From the NCBI GenBank assembly GCA_032433595.1, contig JASWJB010000167.1, forward strand, positions 1-64,000: a stretch of DNA of 64,000 bases, in the 5' to 3' direction. Source of the DNA: Conoideocrella luteorostrata (taxonomy: Eukaryota; Ascomycota; Sordariomycetes; Hypocreales; Clavicipitaceae). Every line of letters begins with the position of its first letter. The stretch's first letter is position 1. Both the position numbers and the translations under genes were made by a program. This document shows positions 22,272-34,000 of the stretch, one piece after another. The notes beneath the pieces are model-generated. The model was not told the DNA's origin. It saw only the letters and a program-made list of their open reading frames with translations, and did no database searches.

Positions 22272-23021
22272 TCACCGCGCCAAGAACGCAAAGGGATCAT
22301 CGTTTGCGTCCGTATTTCGAATATACTCAGACTTCTTCGCGATATCACCCGCCACGTCTGATCCATACACCTCAGACACAAAGGCGTACATCATGTCTAT
22401 GCCCGCCGAAATCCCTGATGACGTCCAGATATTCCCGTCCGTGACCCATCTAGCCTTTGCAACCCAATTTACCTTTTCACCGACGCTCATGACCTAAGCA
22501 GTTTGTAAACTCTGTCAGCTTGCCACTCACGTCGGGCTTGTTCAAACCAAGTCTTAGTAAATGCAGGGAAATGAGGTTCCTACCCTCTCAAGCCTAAGTT
22601 TGTTCGATGTAGCCCTCTTTCCATCTAAGACCCCCGCTCTCGCAGCCAGTGAGCTTCCCGTGCAAACTGTCAGTAGGTACCGCAACTTCGGGTACGTAAC
22701 CCGCAGAAACTCGACGATTCGCTCTGTCGACTTCAGCTCCCACGTGCCTTTCCCACCCGGTACAAGAAGAACCTCTAGGTCCTCTGGAGGATTGTCAAAC
22801 GTATGCGTGGGAACAACAGACTGGCCGATGGCCTGGCTTGTGGGATCGTCGACTTTTGTTGACACGGGGTCTAGGGTGGCTGCTATGATGGAGAACCGAA
22901 CCGGAGCGGTGTTGGATAGAACGTTGAGGATGTCGACACTTCCGAAGACGTCAAGAGCTTGGAAGCCAGGAAAGAGGATAACTCCATAATGGGTTGGAGG
23001 GCTATCAGCTACGGGAGACAT
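22272..23021 (-). CDS. DJ-1/PfpI (ThiJ) family protein
   Basis: Exons 23021-22584 and 22493-22272 give 219 residues. The 90-nt intron (GTAGGA...TTAG) is chosen because it gives NKLRLER-VMSVGEKVNWV, matching the family's spacing between NK and VNWV. The start is YGVILFPGFQALDVFG, the nucleophile elbow is TVCTGSSLAARAGVLDGKRA with the conserved Cys, and later come ARWVTDGNIWTSSGISAGID and FVSEVYG. Relatives are glyoxalase/deglycase-like or isonitrile-hydratase-like cytosolic proteins. The exact reaction is unknown. Confidence 0.88.
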
Positions 23022-23434
23022 GTTGGCTTTTGACGATGATAAAGTGGAAGTTGAGGACTATGGGAAAACAGAAACAGCATAGTTAGACGGTGAGACGATA
23101 AGGTGAGCGCTCGGATTGTATTTGCATTGAACTTGAAGGCCCCACTGCGTCGTCATTGACAGGCCCTCTGTAACATGTTGGTGTCAATTGATATCTTTGC
23201 CAAGGTTATCGTGGCCAGGCTACGATACAATCTTGGACGTGTAAAGTAATCTTAAGCGTAAAAATAGAGAGTGATAACTACCGACGTGCAATAACGGCTG
23301 CCACCCACAAACGTCGTAAGGCTTGTCCAAACCGGTAGAGTGGTGCAGGGTGCTATCTTATCAGACCGTAAGAGAATATAATGGAGATTAAGGCTGTATA
23401 TCTGGCATAACAGGGATCAAATCCTGGGATTTCA
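23022..23434. other. Intergenic before tRNA-Gly
   Basis: Promoter of the DJ-1-like gene on the left and 5' flank of the tRNA on the right. Nothing else seen. Confidence 0.5.
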
Positions 23435-23506
23435 GCGGCCTTGGTGTAACGGTTAGCATTAATGATTTCCATTCATTAGATTCGGGTTCGACTCCCGAAG
23501 GCCGCA
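23435..23506 (+). tRNA. tRNA-Gly (anticodon TCC)
   Basis: The 72-nt cloverleaf has acceptor stem GCGGCCT/AGGCCGC, anticodon stem AATGA/TCATT around loop TTTCCAT, and T arm TCGGG-TTCGACT-CCCGA. Discriminator A and a downstream run of T residues (23510-23519) serve as pol III terminator. The TCC anticodon decodes GGA/GGG. No intron. Confidence 0.96.
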
Positions 23507-23968
23507 AATTATTTTTTTTGGCGTTCTTACGCATGTTTCTATCATTATTTTTTTTGTATTTTTCTGTTGTCCTTTTTATGGTTCCCCTTGCCCATGAAAG
23601 GGAATCGAGTCAGTCAACACGATGATGGCTTAGAGTGGATGATTGACGAGCACAAATTGCTTCCGTGCTCGCCGGCTAGTCGCGAACTGGATCTCTCGGT
23701 GAAGTCGCGGGACGTGGCGCATTCGCATTCATCGTATTCTACTACAACCAGCAACGCGAGCCCGCCTGCACGCTAATGAGTGACGCCACGATATGGCGCT
23801 GGGCTGCACGTCTCGTGAGTGTGACAATGAAAGATCCTTATTAGCCATCACTTGAAATATAAAATGTCGACGAGAAAATCACTGCGTAGCATCAACCAGT
23901 CCACGACTTTATCAAATTAGGTGAAACGAAAATTACAATACCAAAACCTTGACGTAATCCAGACCGAT
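23507..23968. other. Intergenic
   Basis: T-rich tRNA terminator, then the upstream region of the next gene. A short open frame at about 23864 (MSTRKSLRSINQS) ends in TAG, so it cannot be spliced into the next gene as written. Confidence 0.45.
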
Positions 23969-24595
23969 ATGTGCGCCGCTCAGCCTGATCTGGCAGCTCC
24001 GAGGCAATTCATCATCGATAAACCTTCATTCAAAAAGGAATACGGCATCTCGCCACGCCACAACCCTTCTTATAGGCAATACGTCCGCCTTCGCGTTGCC
24101 GCCACGTCTTCATACCCCGACCTAACTCTCCACGACGGCGTCAATGCTCAAGCCCCCGTCGTAGGAGTCGCATACATCGTGAAATTTAAAGTCGGCTTTA
24201 AAATTGGCTTAGGAGATCCTACCAATGTTAGTTCCATGATTTGGGAAGATCTCAAGAGTGAGAACAAATTGAACAGCGCTTTTGGCTGGTCTATGGAACT
24301 GCCTCTCCCACAGGATTCTGTAACAGACAGTACCAATTGGGCTGCCTGCGAAAGAAGGTCATTTATGTGGAAGAGGACACGGAGGGTTGCGGTAGATGGG
24401 GTGTCAATTCATGCGATAAGTATGAGGAACTGGAAGCTTGTTGATGATGAGGGAAAATTGGTGGCCGTCTTTACGAATAATATCTCGAGGGGTCAAGCGG
24501 GCACGTTGCAGATGAATGTGGACTTGGGGGATGCATTTGAGAAGATGGCTCTGATGACGTTGTTAGCAGTGTATGAGCGGATGAGGAGGCAGTAG
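23969..24595 (+). CDS. Uncharacterised conserved fungal protein
   Basis: Intronless, 208 residues from ATG 23969 (MCAAQPDLAAPRQFIIDKPS). The upstream in-frame extension begins at a GTG and is not used. There is no signal peptide or helix. Features include VRLRVAATSSYPDLTLHDG, KFKVGFKIGLGDP, SFMWKRTRRVAVDG and NWKLVDDEGKLVAVFTNN, with a C-terminal amphipathic helix ending YERMRRQ. The mostly beta pattern recalls LURP-one/Tubby-like or similar beta-barrel proteins that recur in fungi as unnamed families. I cannot assign a function. Coherent amino-acid use and the intact 627-nt frame support it as a gene. Confidence 0.75.
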   Translation: MCAAQPDLAAPRQFIIDKPSFKKEYGISPRHNPSYRQYVRLRVAATSSYPDLTLHDGVNAQAPVVGVAYIVKFKVGFKIGLGDPTNVSSMIWEDLKSENKLNSAFGWSMELPLPQDSVTDSTNWAACERRSFMWKRTRRVAVDGVSIHAISMRNWKLVDDEGKLVAVFTNNISRGQAGTLQMNVDLGDAFEKMALMTLLAVYERMRRQ

Positions 24596-25253
24596 TGACG
24601 AAGGCGATTGGAGACGGAGACTGATGTGTTTTGGACATGAGCAGCTTGCCCATTTTGTATTGAGAGCATTCGTCCGACCACAAATTATTTTGTCATATAT
24701 CTGGTATTTCGCTTACGTATTCATCCATGCCCCCCTGGGGTCTGCGCCTGCACTTCTGACGGCATAGTTAATAGTCCGAAGCAGAATGCCTTTGACATTT
24801 ATACAGACATGAGCGCTTTCCGGACCGCAGTAAAGCGGTGTACGGAAGTACTCTGTCGGTTTGGTGTGGCCTAGGATAGAGACTTCTGAGACCAATTATC
24901 CATCGAATCGCTGCCAAGTTGTCGAATCTCTTTTTGAAAATCTCGATGCTGACTGTAACCTTTCGCCGGCAGCGCAAGTATGCCACGTCCGGCTTCGGGG
25001 CACAATCTAGAGCATAACAAGATATTATCCACGGACAAAAGTTATCGAACCACCAACCAATTGCTTGCAGGATGAGCTTCGCCCCGAAGCCTGGTCGAGA
25101 GGAATACGTTGCGACACGCTGTGCAAAGTCGCGTGCCAAAGGGAGAAGTCATGCAAGGCAATCGATTAAAGAATCCAATTATCCTCCAAGGATCTCAAAA
25201 TCGTTTCTTCAGGTACAAGTCAAATGGCGTAAGCGGGGCTGCCTGTAACGACA
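24596..25253. other. Intergenic between convergent genes
   Basis: Short frames only. 3' flanks of the uncharacterised protein and of the second Zn2Cys6 regulator. Confidence 0.45.
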
Positions 25254-27459
25254 TCAAAAGAAGAACACGCCAAGGAAGCTCGGCATTTGCAGTCGCTCAT
25301 CCCAGGCGGCCTGCTGGCCCGAACTGTCGCCAGTCGCGGTCTTAGACCACACTACCTGCAGCGCAGAAATGGCATCCAAAGGGGTCAACGTTCCAAGATA
25401 CCAGCAAAGTCTGTGCAAATATTTGCAAATGAAGGCCTTTTCGTGCGCCATACCTTCACCTGGATCCAGTTCCATACCCGCAATCCAAAGGGTCCAGAAA
25501 GTGAACTTGCCCAGCCATACCAGGTCGCTACTCTTTTCTCTCGCCCAGAGGCGGTGCAAGGCAGATAAAAGACTTTCGAGCGTTGACTGATGAGGCTGCT
25601 CGGCATCTACGAAGGGTTGTTCCTCTGCAAGGATTCTTGCGGCCAGTGGATATGCAAATACGTCGGCGATGGATTTGCCGCGGTCTATGTAGAGCGTTCG
25701 GATGCAGTACAGCAAGACGGCGCACTGGTAAGCTCGGGCGATGTCCTCGCACATTGCACCTATAGAATTGCTGCCGACGACGGAGGTTACGGTTTGCGTA
25801 GCATTCTCGTAGGATACCGTGGATAATGAAGACGCATCAGATAACTCCGAGCTGGTCGAAGACAGAGAAAACTCTCGTAGCTGGGTTTGCGCCCAAAACG
25901 CAGGGTTAAAAGACACAATACGATAAAGGATTTGAGCGCATGTACTGTCCAAATCAGGACTGTCGTTCATGAAACCTTGGCTGAGCAGACGAACGTGGTT
26001 GATCCTAATGATTGACTCTAGCAGCTGATTCGGACAGGGAAAATCGATAAATTTGCCGTTCTTATAGACAACGTCTAGGAGGGGGATGTAGTCGAGTTGG
26101 CCGAGAGTATGCCGACGGTTGAGCTTGTGGGTGGGCATGCAGACTGTGCTCATTATGTCCATGCTGCAATATCAAGTTAATATCTCTCAGTATAAAAGCA
26201 CAAGAGAAGACAAAATATAAACCTACAGCATGAAAGTCGTCAAGGAATGTCCCATTGCCGAGTCTGGGTCCAACAGAAGGTGCTTAAACCCTCCGCGATC
26301 ATCGATGATGGTCCTTGCGGCATGGAGATGCGTTGCCCAGGCGCCAAATGCGGATTGTTGAATCTGCAACTGTCAGCAGACTATCTTACCATTTTGATAG
26401 CTGAGCCAGTTTCAAACGATATAAACGCTGGAAAGCGGATAATCGTACCTCTACTCTCGTCAGACCAATAACGACTGACAATATTGTATCACTAAAACGA
26501 ATGTCCTTGTCGTTTAACTCCTCACTGAGTACCTTCAACGTCTGCTGCTGATGCCTGTATATGGTGCTGACGGCAGGGTTGGGAAAAGATATCATTCGAT
26601 GCCTCACCACACTGACAGACTGGGTACCCGCGTTTTCCGTCGTCAAAGGGAAGTCATCCTGTGTTGCCTGGCATCGTATGACTTGATGTGTAAGGGAGCA
26701 GGATATTACCAGGTCCATGACCACATCGGGAAACCACCGCCAAAACTGTGTAGGCAATTTGTGAGGGTTGGCACCAGTGTTTATGAGTACCAAATCTGGC
26801 GCGATCTGCTCGTTCACTGTGATAAGCACGTTAGTCCTAACAAAGATCCTCGGAACACATTTCCGAGCTTCCAACCACATACTGTATTCCAACATAGACA
26901 AGGCCAGAACGTGATCATAATAATCCACAGGGGTAGGTCCAGCCGAAACACGTTGCATATCGCACATAGCTTTCGCGCCATCTTTCGAGAACCAGCGGTT
27001 TGCTACAACCCACTTTGTTTGACGCTGCAACTGAGTGGTGGACTGAGGATTCACAAGACTTGCTTCGTCTGCACCGGTCTTGCTCCTCTCCATGAGAACC
27101 AGCTTTGGCCTGCCTCTCTTCTTGACAGCTGCTGACATTGGCTGCAACTCACTTCTTGACTGCCCAGTGGTTGTCGAGCCCGCTGTCAAACCCGTGGTCT
27201 TGCCAGCCCTGTCCAACGACGTTGGCAGCACCCAAAGAATTGGCTGCGGGCCATAGCCCAGGCATTCGACTCCTCTGACTGAGCATTTCTCACACGTAGG
27301 TTTCGCGGCGTCACAGCGCAGGCGTTGGCGTCGGCAGGTATGACATGGTGCGTTCTTCAGTCGACTCGCCTTGATCGTGCCAGGCGTGCTGGCCGTGCCA
27401 ATTGCAGCGGATGAGCTACCTGATTGAGACGCCGTCTTCTGGTCTGGCGACGTCGTCAT
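25254..27459 (-). CDS. Zn2Cys6 transcription factor with Fungal_trans_2-type domain
   Basis: Exons 27459-26449, 26363-26227 and 26163-25254 give 685 residues. Introns are 85 and 63 nt, GT-AG, and restore the frame (TRVE-IQQSAFGAW and FML-MDIMSTVC). A zinc cluster is at about residues 39-66: CHTCRRQRLRCDAAKP, then CEKCSVRGVEC. A Ser/Thr-rich linker and a basic KKRGRPK tract follow. The rest reads as the PF11951-like regulatory region (FSKDGAKAMCDMQR, YDHVLALSMLEYS, LLLDPDSAMGHSLTTF). A nuclear regulator; targets unknown. The C-terminus QMPSFLGVFFF is unusual, so a further 3' intron is possible. Confidence 0.88.
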
Positions 27460-28357
27460 TGCATTTGCATGACTGAACCTAACGGGCTCTTAAGGTTGTG
27501 ATTAACAACATTAGAGGGCATAGATAGTTGTTGAGAGGATTGAAAATGATAGGTAGGCAACTAAAATAAGCTCGTCACCGCGAAAGTAGGAGGCGGGGAC
27601 ATGGTCCCGGATCATATCTAAGAGCTGAATGGTCAACCTAGCCGATTGGGTTTGCTCCCTCTCAACAGGGGCGGGTGTTGTGTTGCCTCCTGTGTGCAGT
27701 GTATAGCAGCACTAAGCTAAATACTGACATGGTGAAACCGGCGTACGGAGTTGTCATGGGGGCGCTGCCATCGTGGCTGAGGGCCAGTGGCTGCAGTACC
27801 ACTGGGCTCTGCTTGGACTCTGCTCGGGCTCTCCGTTTAGGCTCCGCTTAGATCTCGCATCAGTTTTCGGATAGTTACTCCGCATGCTTTCCCGGTTTGC
27901 GGCAGCAAGACATGCGAAACACACAATGCGAAATAGAGGCAGGGAGAAAACAGAGTTGCCAGCATCTATAGGTCGGTGAGAAGATTGTTTTGCCCGGCAC
28001 GCGCACATAGATTAGCTAGTAGGCTTGCACTACGTAAACAGCGTCCACTGCGAAGCGGCATCATCGTCAATACCATTGATGCCTATCAGTATCATCCAGT
28101 CAGACCCCTTGAATGCGGTAACTTGTGCAAGAGATTGCCGTAGTAAGCCCCGCATGGCGAATGCCGGCAGCTGCTGCGGGAATTGCGCGGTAATATACGC
28201 GTTCAATGTCGCAATCTTGTACCAAATACTTGTCGCTATATGCAAACAAATATGCACAGCTTTTTTACCAAATTCAACATATGTTCAGAAGAGATACTGC
28301 TATGTCCAGACTTGATATGTAGGTAATATGGTACCTGACGTAGCCGCATTTGCGAAT
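27460..28357. other. Intergenic
   Basis: Promoter of the Zn2Cys6 gene and 3' flank of the lysozyme-like gene. A GCGTACGGAGTTG variant of the dispersed motif lies at about 27741. No gene supported. Confidence 0.45.
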
Positions 28358-29425
28358 TTAGTGCGTGACAACGCCACAGCTGCCAGGATTGTTGTCGCAA
28401 TTACACTTGGATTGAGCATTGACCCAGCCAGTAAGACGGCTGCGAAGTGTCATGTCAGAGATGGTTTCCCAGTAAAATAGATGTACTGGGTGCTTACTTG
28501 GCAATGTCGCTTGCATAGCAATGAGTAGCAATTCCATTCTGCAAAGCACCAGTGTCGGAGATAGAACCCGAGTTGTATATGCGGGCTGCCCTGTAAAAGG
28601 CAGACACATCTCCCCGGTCAGCTTGATTGATGCAATTAGCAAGACCATCGCCAGAATCTGTTCCGGCAGTGCCTTCGCTGATCATCTCGTAAATGGTTGA
28701 GGAAGGGCAAGGGGTCTGCACCCATCCGTTGTCGTTGCACGTGCCATGTCCATTGTGGTCTTGCATTAAGCCTGGGTTACGAACGCCGTAGTTCGTAGTA
28801 GGGGCTCGAACACACCCGTGAGACTCCTGCATCATGACAGCAAGTATGAGTCGGTGGTCGACCCCAGAGGCGGCAGCAGCCTTCTGAATGCCATCCCAGA
28901 TGGCGCCAACCTCGGGGCCACTGTTGTTGGGCTGAGATGGGTTCTGCCACCCGCAAGATTGGAACATTTGGTTCTTGTAGTTGTTGAACATGTTCTCAAA
29001 AGATACCCAGCGGCTCTTGTCGGGCCATCCATCGGAAATGCTACCGCTTCCCCAGTACATGGTGTATGAGTCAACACCATTGCCGTTGCCGTCATGAATG
29101 TAGTCGACGTTGTAGTTGGCGAGGTTACCATTTTGAACACGCTCCCCCTTTTGCCGGCGATTGAGCTCACCGACGGTGGCAGAGTCGGCAGATGTGGTCC
29201 TGGTAGCTTTGGGGTGATCACCAGGCATGAAGTTGCCGCCATTGGGCTTCTTGACCGCGAAGACCGATCCGGGAATATCGGTGAGAGGACTTGAGACTGC
29301 AACCGACGGGGGGTAAGGAATAGCACAAGCTGTGCTGAGCAGGAGAGATGTCACAGCTACCTGAAACGTGTTAATCGTGACTGATATGGGATGGGACTTG
29401 AGGGAATGAGTACCTTGGTGAGCAT
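28358..29425 (-). CDS. Secreted lysozyme/lytic transglycosylase-like protein (GH23-like fold)
   Basis: Exons 29425-29414 (12-nt micro-exon, MLTK), 29360-28498 and 28439-28358 give 318 residues. A signal peptide is formed across the first junction (MLTKVAVTSLLLSTACAIP). A pro-like segment leads to NRRQKGERV, which looks like a Kex2-type site (RR/KGER). The catalytic-like part has DHRLILAVMMQESHGCV with the Glu of SLT/GH23 enzymes, then GLMQDHNGHGTC, DGLANCINQ and AARIYNSGSI. Six or more cysteines suit secretion. Cleavage of peptidoglycan or chitin-like polymers is likely; specificity is not shown. The C-terminal exon adds LTGWVNAQSKCNC. Confidence 0.85.
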
Positions 29426-30893
29426 TCTGGCTGTGTATGGAAAAGATTATTGAACGCAGAAGAACAGGAAGTGAGGCTTTGTAAATGCACTGACCAGAAG
29501 CTGGAGAGAACATATCATCCTGGACGGCCAAACCTGCCATTATATATAGATAGTTAGACTTGAGAGTCCAGAATCTCGCCTGATGGTTACGGCATTCTTC
29601 TTCATCACCTTCACCAGCTCATCTATCACCCTCATGGGCTAAGAAACTACTTCGTTTTAACGCGCGGAGAAATTGTGGCTCTTTCAGAAACGTTACAATG
29701 CAGAAGCGTGCGGTGTAGCGCCGAAGCAGCAACTTGGTCCTCGTTTGGTGAAAGGGCAACACTCCGAGTTTGTACTGGTCTGGAATCGTTGTTCGCAACG
29801 TCTATTTGGTACTGTCTGCTCAGGTATAGAAGCTATCTATGTGACACGTGGGACCATTCCCACGTATAGTCACATTTAACAAGTATCTTCTTTTGTAAAT
29901 AGAGTGGTAACGTGGCTGAACTGCATCTCGTAGCGGCTTCTGCACTCACACTCTCCTGCACGTCGCACTGAGCGCATGTTACCCGCAATCCCCCATGCTT
30001 TCTTTATTATACACGTCGACAAATCAACGAGCTGGTTCAAACCAAAGACGCTAAGTTGCGAGATCTAATCTGTAAGGACAGCCATGATTGGTGCGATTTT
30101 GACATTTTAGCTTACTGCAACATGCATGTAGATTCACCGGATGCGCCAGGTTCACCATAATACTCCAGGCACCGCAAGGTACAGGCGCCAAGGTGGTAGT
30201 AGCACGTGGAGTCTCAATGGCACTCAGCTCGGCAATATCACCGGTCAAATGTGAATGTGTGCAGTGAGATGACTGGTCCCAATCCAGCAGGTGTATGTCT
30301 CGCGGTATTGGCGTCCCGCACAAAACATGGAGCTTTAGTGTATTATTAATAGTTGGCGGATACCACTAGGCAGAAGGAAGCTTGGCAAATCCGGTGGGCA
30401 TCAGCGAAGACAAGACCAAAAGGAAGCTGATTGAATGTGTGAATTGCGGCTATTATCATCGACAGTACTCGGTCGCAAGGTGTCAGAAGTTGCGCATGTG
30501 GATGGTGCAATACTTTTAGCAGCTTGTCGCTGCATCTCAAAGCTTCCTAGCATTCTCGTAAACTGGTTCAATTAGCAAACAAGTAATTGTATGTGAAGGC
30601 GTTCGCGATTGGAGGACTTCGCTTGTGACTGCGGTCGATTAATGAAGCTCGTTCGGGTCAAGCTTGAAGGTGGTAGTAAATGATATTATATGATAGCAGC
30701 TCCTCAGTTCGGCAAGCCCGTCACAACTCCATAATGAAGGTAACCCCGTGGGTTATCGAGACTCACAGCTGATCGCACTAACTAGCTTGACAAATCCTAC
30801 CAGCATGGGTAGCGCGACTGGAGCCTTAGCCCCTTGCTATCTGATGGACCGCGAAACTCATGTGCTGCACGACGCAAATTCTATAATGTGAAT

Positions 30894-31005
30894 ATCGAGC
30901 TGCTGGCGAATGTTCTCCGGCATGATGTAGCCGGCATCTAATGCTTTATTTAGTATTGAGACGAGTCCATAAATGACCCCCATAAAAGAAAAAGAGATGA
31001 ATGAG
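30894..31005 (-). repeat. Dispersed coding relic, copy 1 (partner at 54692-54800)
   Basis: The plus strand carries CTGCTGGCGAATGTTCTCCG; the partner reads CTGCTGGCTAATGTTCTCCG, with similarity continuing for about 100 bp. On the minus strand this copy reads GVIYGLVSILNKALDAGYIM then PENIRQQ, so the shared sequence looks protein-coding in origin. Family not identified. Confidence 0.6.
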
Positions 31006-31509
31006 TAGGAACAAGAAGAGGTTAGTATAGTAACAAAACCCCAGAAGCAATAGAAATGCTAGATACAAACTAAATGTTTCCAATCAATTATGTCCGACTA
31101 GACCATGAAGAGATGCAATCTAGCCCTGCAATTCTCACGTCACTGCATGCACGACAACTACGGTAACGATGTCCAGTCCGCGTAAAGCTGCGTTCTGCTC
31201 GACAGCCAATTACGACGTGATTAATGCTAAGGTGCAAACCCCATGGGGTTGAACGAGGCTGAGGTGGATAGCCATGGCACGAGGTGCAGTTTCCCTCGAC
31301 CACGACGACGTGCAAGAGTACTCCAGCCTGCCCATCAAGAAGTCTATATGCCACAACTACTGCAAGTGGTTTTGCTTCAATTTGCATCCCTAATGAGTTT
31401 CCCCTCGTGATATTAAACATCTACAGATCTGGACCTTGGCGAAACGCACTAGCACACGGTACAATCCCCAACGCTGGCTTCAAGTTGACCGACAAGGTCA
31501 TAGGTTATA

Positions 31510-31570
31510 TAAGATGCATTATTCACGCTATTTAGTTTGGAGCTTCACCCTTCGCTGAATTTTGTGACAG
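31510..31570 (+). repeat. Dispersed 60-bp repeat, copy A
   Basis: Contains ATTCACGCTATTTAGTTTGG and GAGCTTCACCCTTCGCTGAA. Related copies are at 35475-35545 (opposite strand) and 57455-57520 (same strand). Differences are mainly transitions plus small indels. Confidence 0.7.
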
Positions 31571-33244
31571 ACCAGGATGGATTCTTTAAGGTTTCTCTAG
31601 AATAGTGCATCGTTAACGAGTTGTAGATATACTTTAGTTGGGAATGAAGGGGAGCTGCTTTGAGCAGTACAGTCGCTGGTGCCTGGGAAGGCATGAAGAG
31701 CAGGATATTGGATAGCAGGCTTTGGTCAGGCCACACAGCATAGGTCCGGTTGAGGAGAGGTACGCGAAGCAAGACATGCTTCAGGATCGTCTCTTGGAAG
31801 AGTGCAGATATGATTTCGCAATAGTCTTTCGTACCAAGATATCCTTCGCCTATTACTTTAGATTTGAAAGGCAGATCATCATGGGCCCGCAATTCTTGTT
31901 TCTAGCAGAGCTCGGAGGAAGGAATGGCTTTTCAATGCTAGGATTATCGCTGTCGCAGAATAATTGCTACCCATGCTAGGCCCCACCAGTCTGTCACTCA
32001 AGTGATGTGAGAGGTCTCGTGTTGCAGGACAGTGGGTTAATACAAATGCTGTTACGAAACCTTGCGAGACTTATCTAATACAACGGACGTGGCAGGGCTA
32101 TGCCTGATACTGTGCCAGACTATCGTTTATACGACTTGTCACACAGCATTGGTATGCTGTTGTTTGACATGCAACCAGCAACGTATCTTCAGCTCGGCGA
32201 TAGGTTTCGTAGAGACCTTACGTAGGATAAGACCAAATGGTCCAATTTCCAAATTTCAGGTTATCGGGCTACTGCGTATTTCAATAAAACAATTTAATCA
32301 TAATAGGCGCTGGAGCAGGGCTCATAATCTCTTCAATAAAGAGGCTCTTTTCCGTCCACACAATGATTAAATTGACTTCGTCTTAAGTTACTGTACCACT
32401 TGGAGCTATTCACTGTCTTCCACATCCAACAAATAAGGTTGTTCTAGCAGAAGTGTATTTTCCGCCTAGCTGTAACAAGCCGCTCAGATCTACTACGCGA
32501 AACACGGGATGTGTTAAGCTAGGATTAAGCTACAGGCTGCAATACATTCTTTACTTTTTGCTATATCTGCGTTATCTAGTTACCCTGCCCACATTCCTTT
32601 TTATACGCTTACTGTATTACAAATACGAATGAGGCGGGCTATGCCATGTGATAGAGCTACATAGCAACGGCCTAAGAGTTTACCGCTAAGAAGATTAAAT
32701 GTTTGTCTAAAGCTTAATTAAAACAACAGCAGGCTTCGTATATATTGTACTTGGATGGGTGTGAGCTGAGTAATTTCATTTGTGTCTTAAATAACCCCCT
32801 CGCCGCTGCTATAATCTGAAGTTTACAGGTCTTGGTTTGGTTCAGATTAAGAGCATAACTGTCCTTCTAATCCTACACCTCTGTTAACAATAAGAAATAA
32901 TTTTTTTTCTTAAACAAATACATTTAAACTAGAAGCACATACTCGTTGCGTTAACTAGTATGGTTAAGTAATAAATAGCCGCAGCACCGCACGCATTGAC
33001 ATTATTTTAATCTAGCTAATTTGTGGTCCAAGAACTTAATGCGTAATAGTTCAGCAGCAGACTCTTTTTTAAAAGTATAATCTACCAAGCTCTTCCATTT
33101 ATTATGGAATCCCACAGTAAGACTCTGAAAAAGTACGCTGGCCAAGCCATTCATACTCGTTGCTAACATTCATTTGTGCTAGGACGTGATCATAATTGCT
33201 TCAAGAGCTCTACTTCCATCCAAAGCTGCGACCACGACTTTTAC

Positions 33245-34000
33245 ATGAGCGCTATTATTCTTTCTTTTTTAAGCATTTCGCTATACAATGCTCTTGAGGT
33301 TATCTACATAATACTTAAGACATTTAAAAGATACAATGGCTTGTATTTTTGGAGTTGCTTGATCGCGATTAGTGGAGTTGTACTCCACTCCATTGGTTTC
33401 TTGCTAGCGGTTCGGCCTTCAAATTATCCTCCAGCACTATACGTATCGTTTATTGCCACAGGGTTGATCCCAATGGTATCTGGACAGTCTCTAGTCCTGT
33501 ACTCCCGGTTGCATTTACTTATCCAGAGTCGGTTATATCTCAGGGGCCTGTTAACTATAATCATTGCGAATATGCTGATCTTTCAAGTTCCTACTATTGT
33601 TTTCTTATGTATTTTCCCTGGAGGCCTTGCACAATGGAAATCATTTACTATTGTGTTTGAGAAGATTCATGTTACAGTGTTTTTCCTACAAGAGCTGGTT
33701 TTATCAGGAGTATATGTTAAATCCTGCTTTGATTTCTTTACCTCCGAGTTTTCTCAAAAAGATTCCGTTCGCAACATGAAAAACAACTTGCTCCTAATGA
33801 ATTTTTTCATTATACTCCTCGGAGCAAGCGTACTTATTCTACAGTATTGCGATCTATTTGGAGTGCAGACAGCCTATAAATCTATTGTTTATAGCATCAA
33901 GCTCAAGATCGAGTTTCAAATTCTTTATGAACTAAAAAAGGTCTGTCTTCGCAAAGAGCGTCGAAACGCTACTGAAGAGTTCCATGCAATAATGTTATGA
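33245..34000 (+). CDS. Multi-pass membrane protein, DUF7703-like
   Basis: Intronless as drawn, 251 residues from ATG 33245 (MSAIILSFLSIS). About six to seven hydrophobic helices are separated by short loops. LYNALEVIYIILKTFKRYNG then LYFWS, and MVSGQSLVLYSRLHL with a later FFLQELVLSGVYV, match the fungal integral membrane family I recall as DUF7703. No function is known. TGCTAACATTCATTTG followed by CTAG at 33182 looks like a branch site and acceptor, so an upstream coding exon is possible and the true N-terminus is uncertain. Codon use is very AT-rich, like the surrounding decayed DNA, yet the frame is intact. Confidence 0.68.
   Translation: MSAIILSFLSISLYNALEVIYIILKTFKRYNGLYFWSCLIAISGVVLHSIGFLLAVRPSNYPPALYVSFIATGLIPMVSGQSLVLYSRLHLLIQSRLYLRGLLTIIIANMLIFQVPTIVFLCIFPGGLAQWKSFTIVFEKIHVTVFFLQELVLSGVYVKSCFDFFTSEFSQKDSVRNMKNNLLLMNFFIILLGASVLILQYCDLFGVQTAYKSIVYSIKLKIEFQILYELKKVCLRKERRNATEEFHAIML

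Larger units (their letters stand above)
29426..33244. other. Gene-poor AT-rich island with repeat relics
   Basis: About 3.8 kb without a supported gene. Open frames are short and stop-rich. TpA-rich, TTAA-rich runs suggest RIP-type decay (C-to-T). Two recognisable relics lie at 30894-31005 and 31510-31570, each with partners elsewhere in the window. Confidence 0.6.

Noticed and set aside
22561..22989. 142-codon plus-strand frame
   Set aside because: Antisense shadow of the first exon of the DJ-1/PfpI gene, which has clear motifs.
33176..33244. N-terminal extension of the DUF7703-like ORF
   Set aside because: It would require a GTG start, and an acceptor-like CTAG lies at its beginning, so the stretch is more likely intron end plus exon start.
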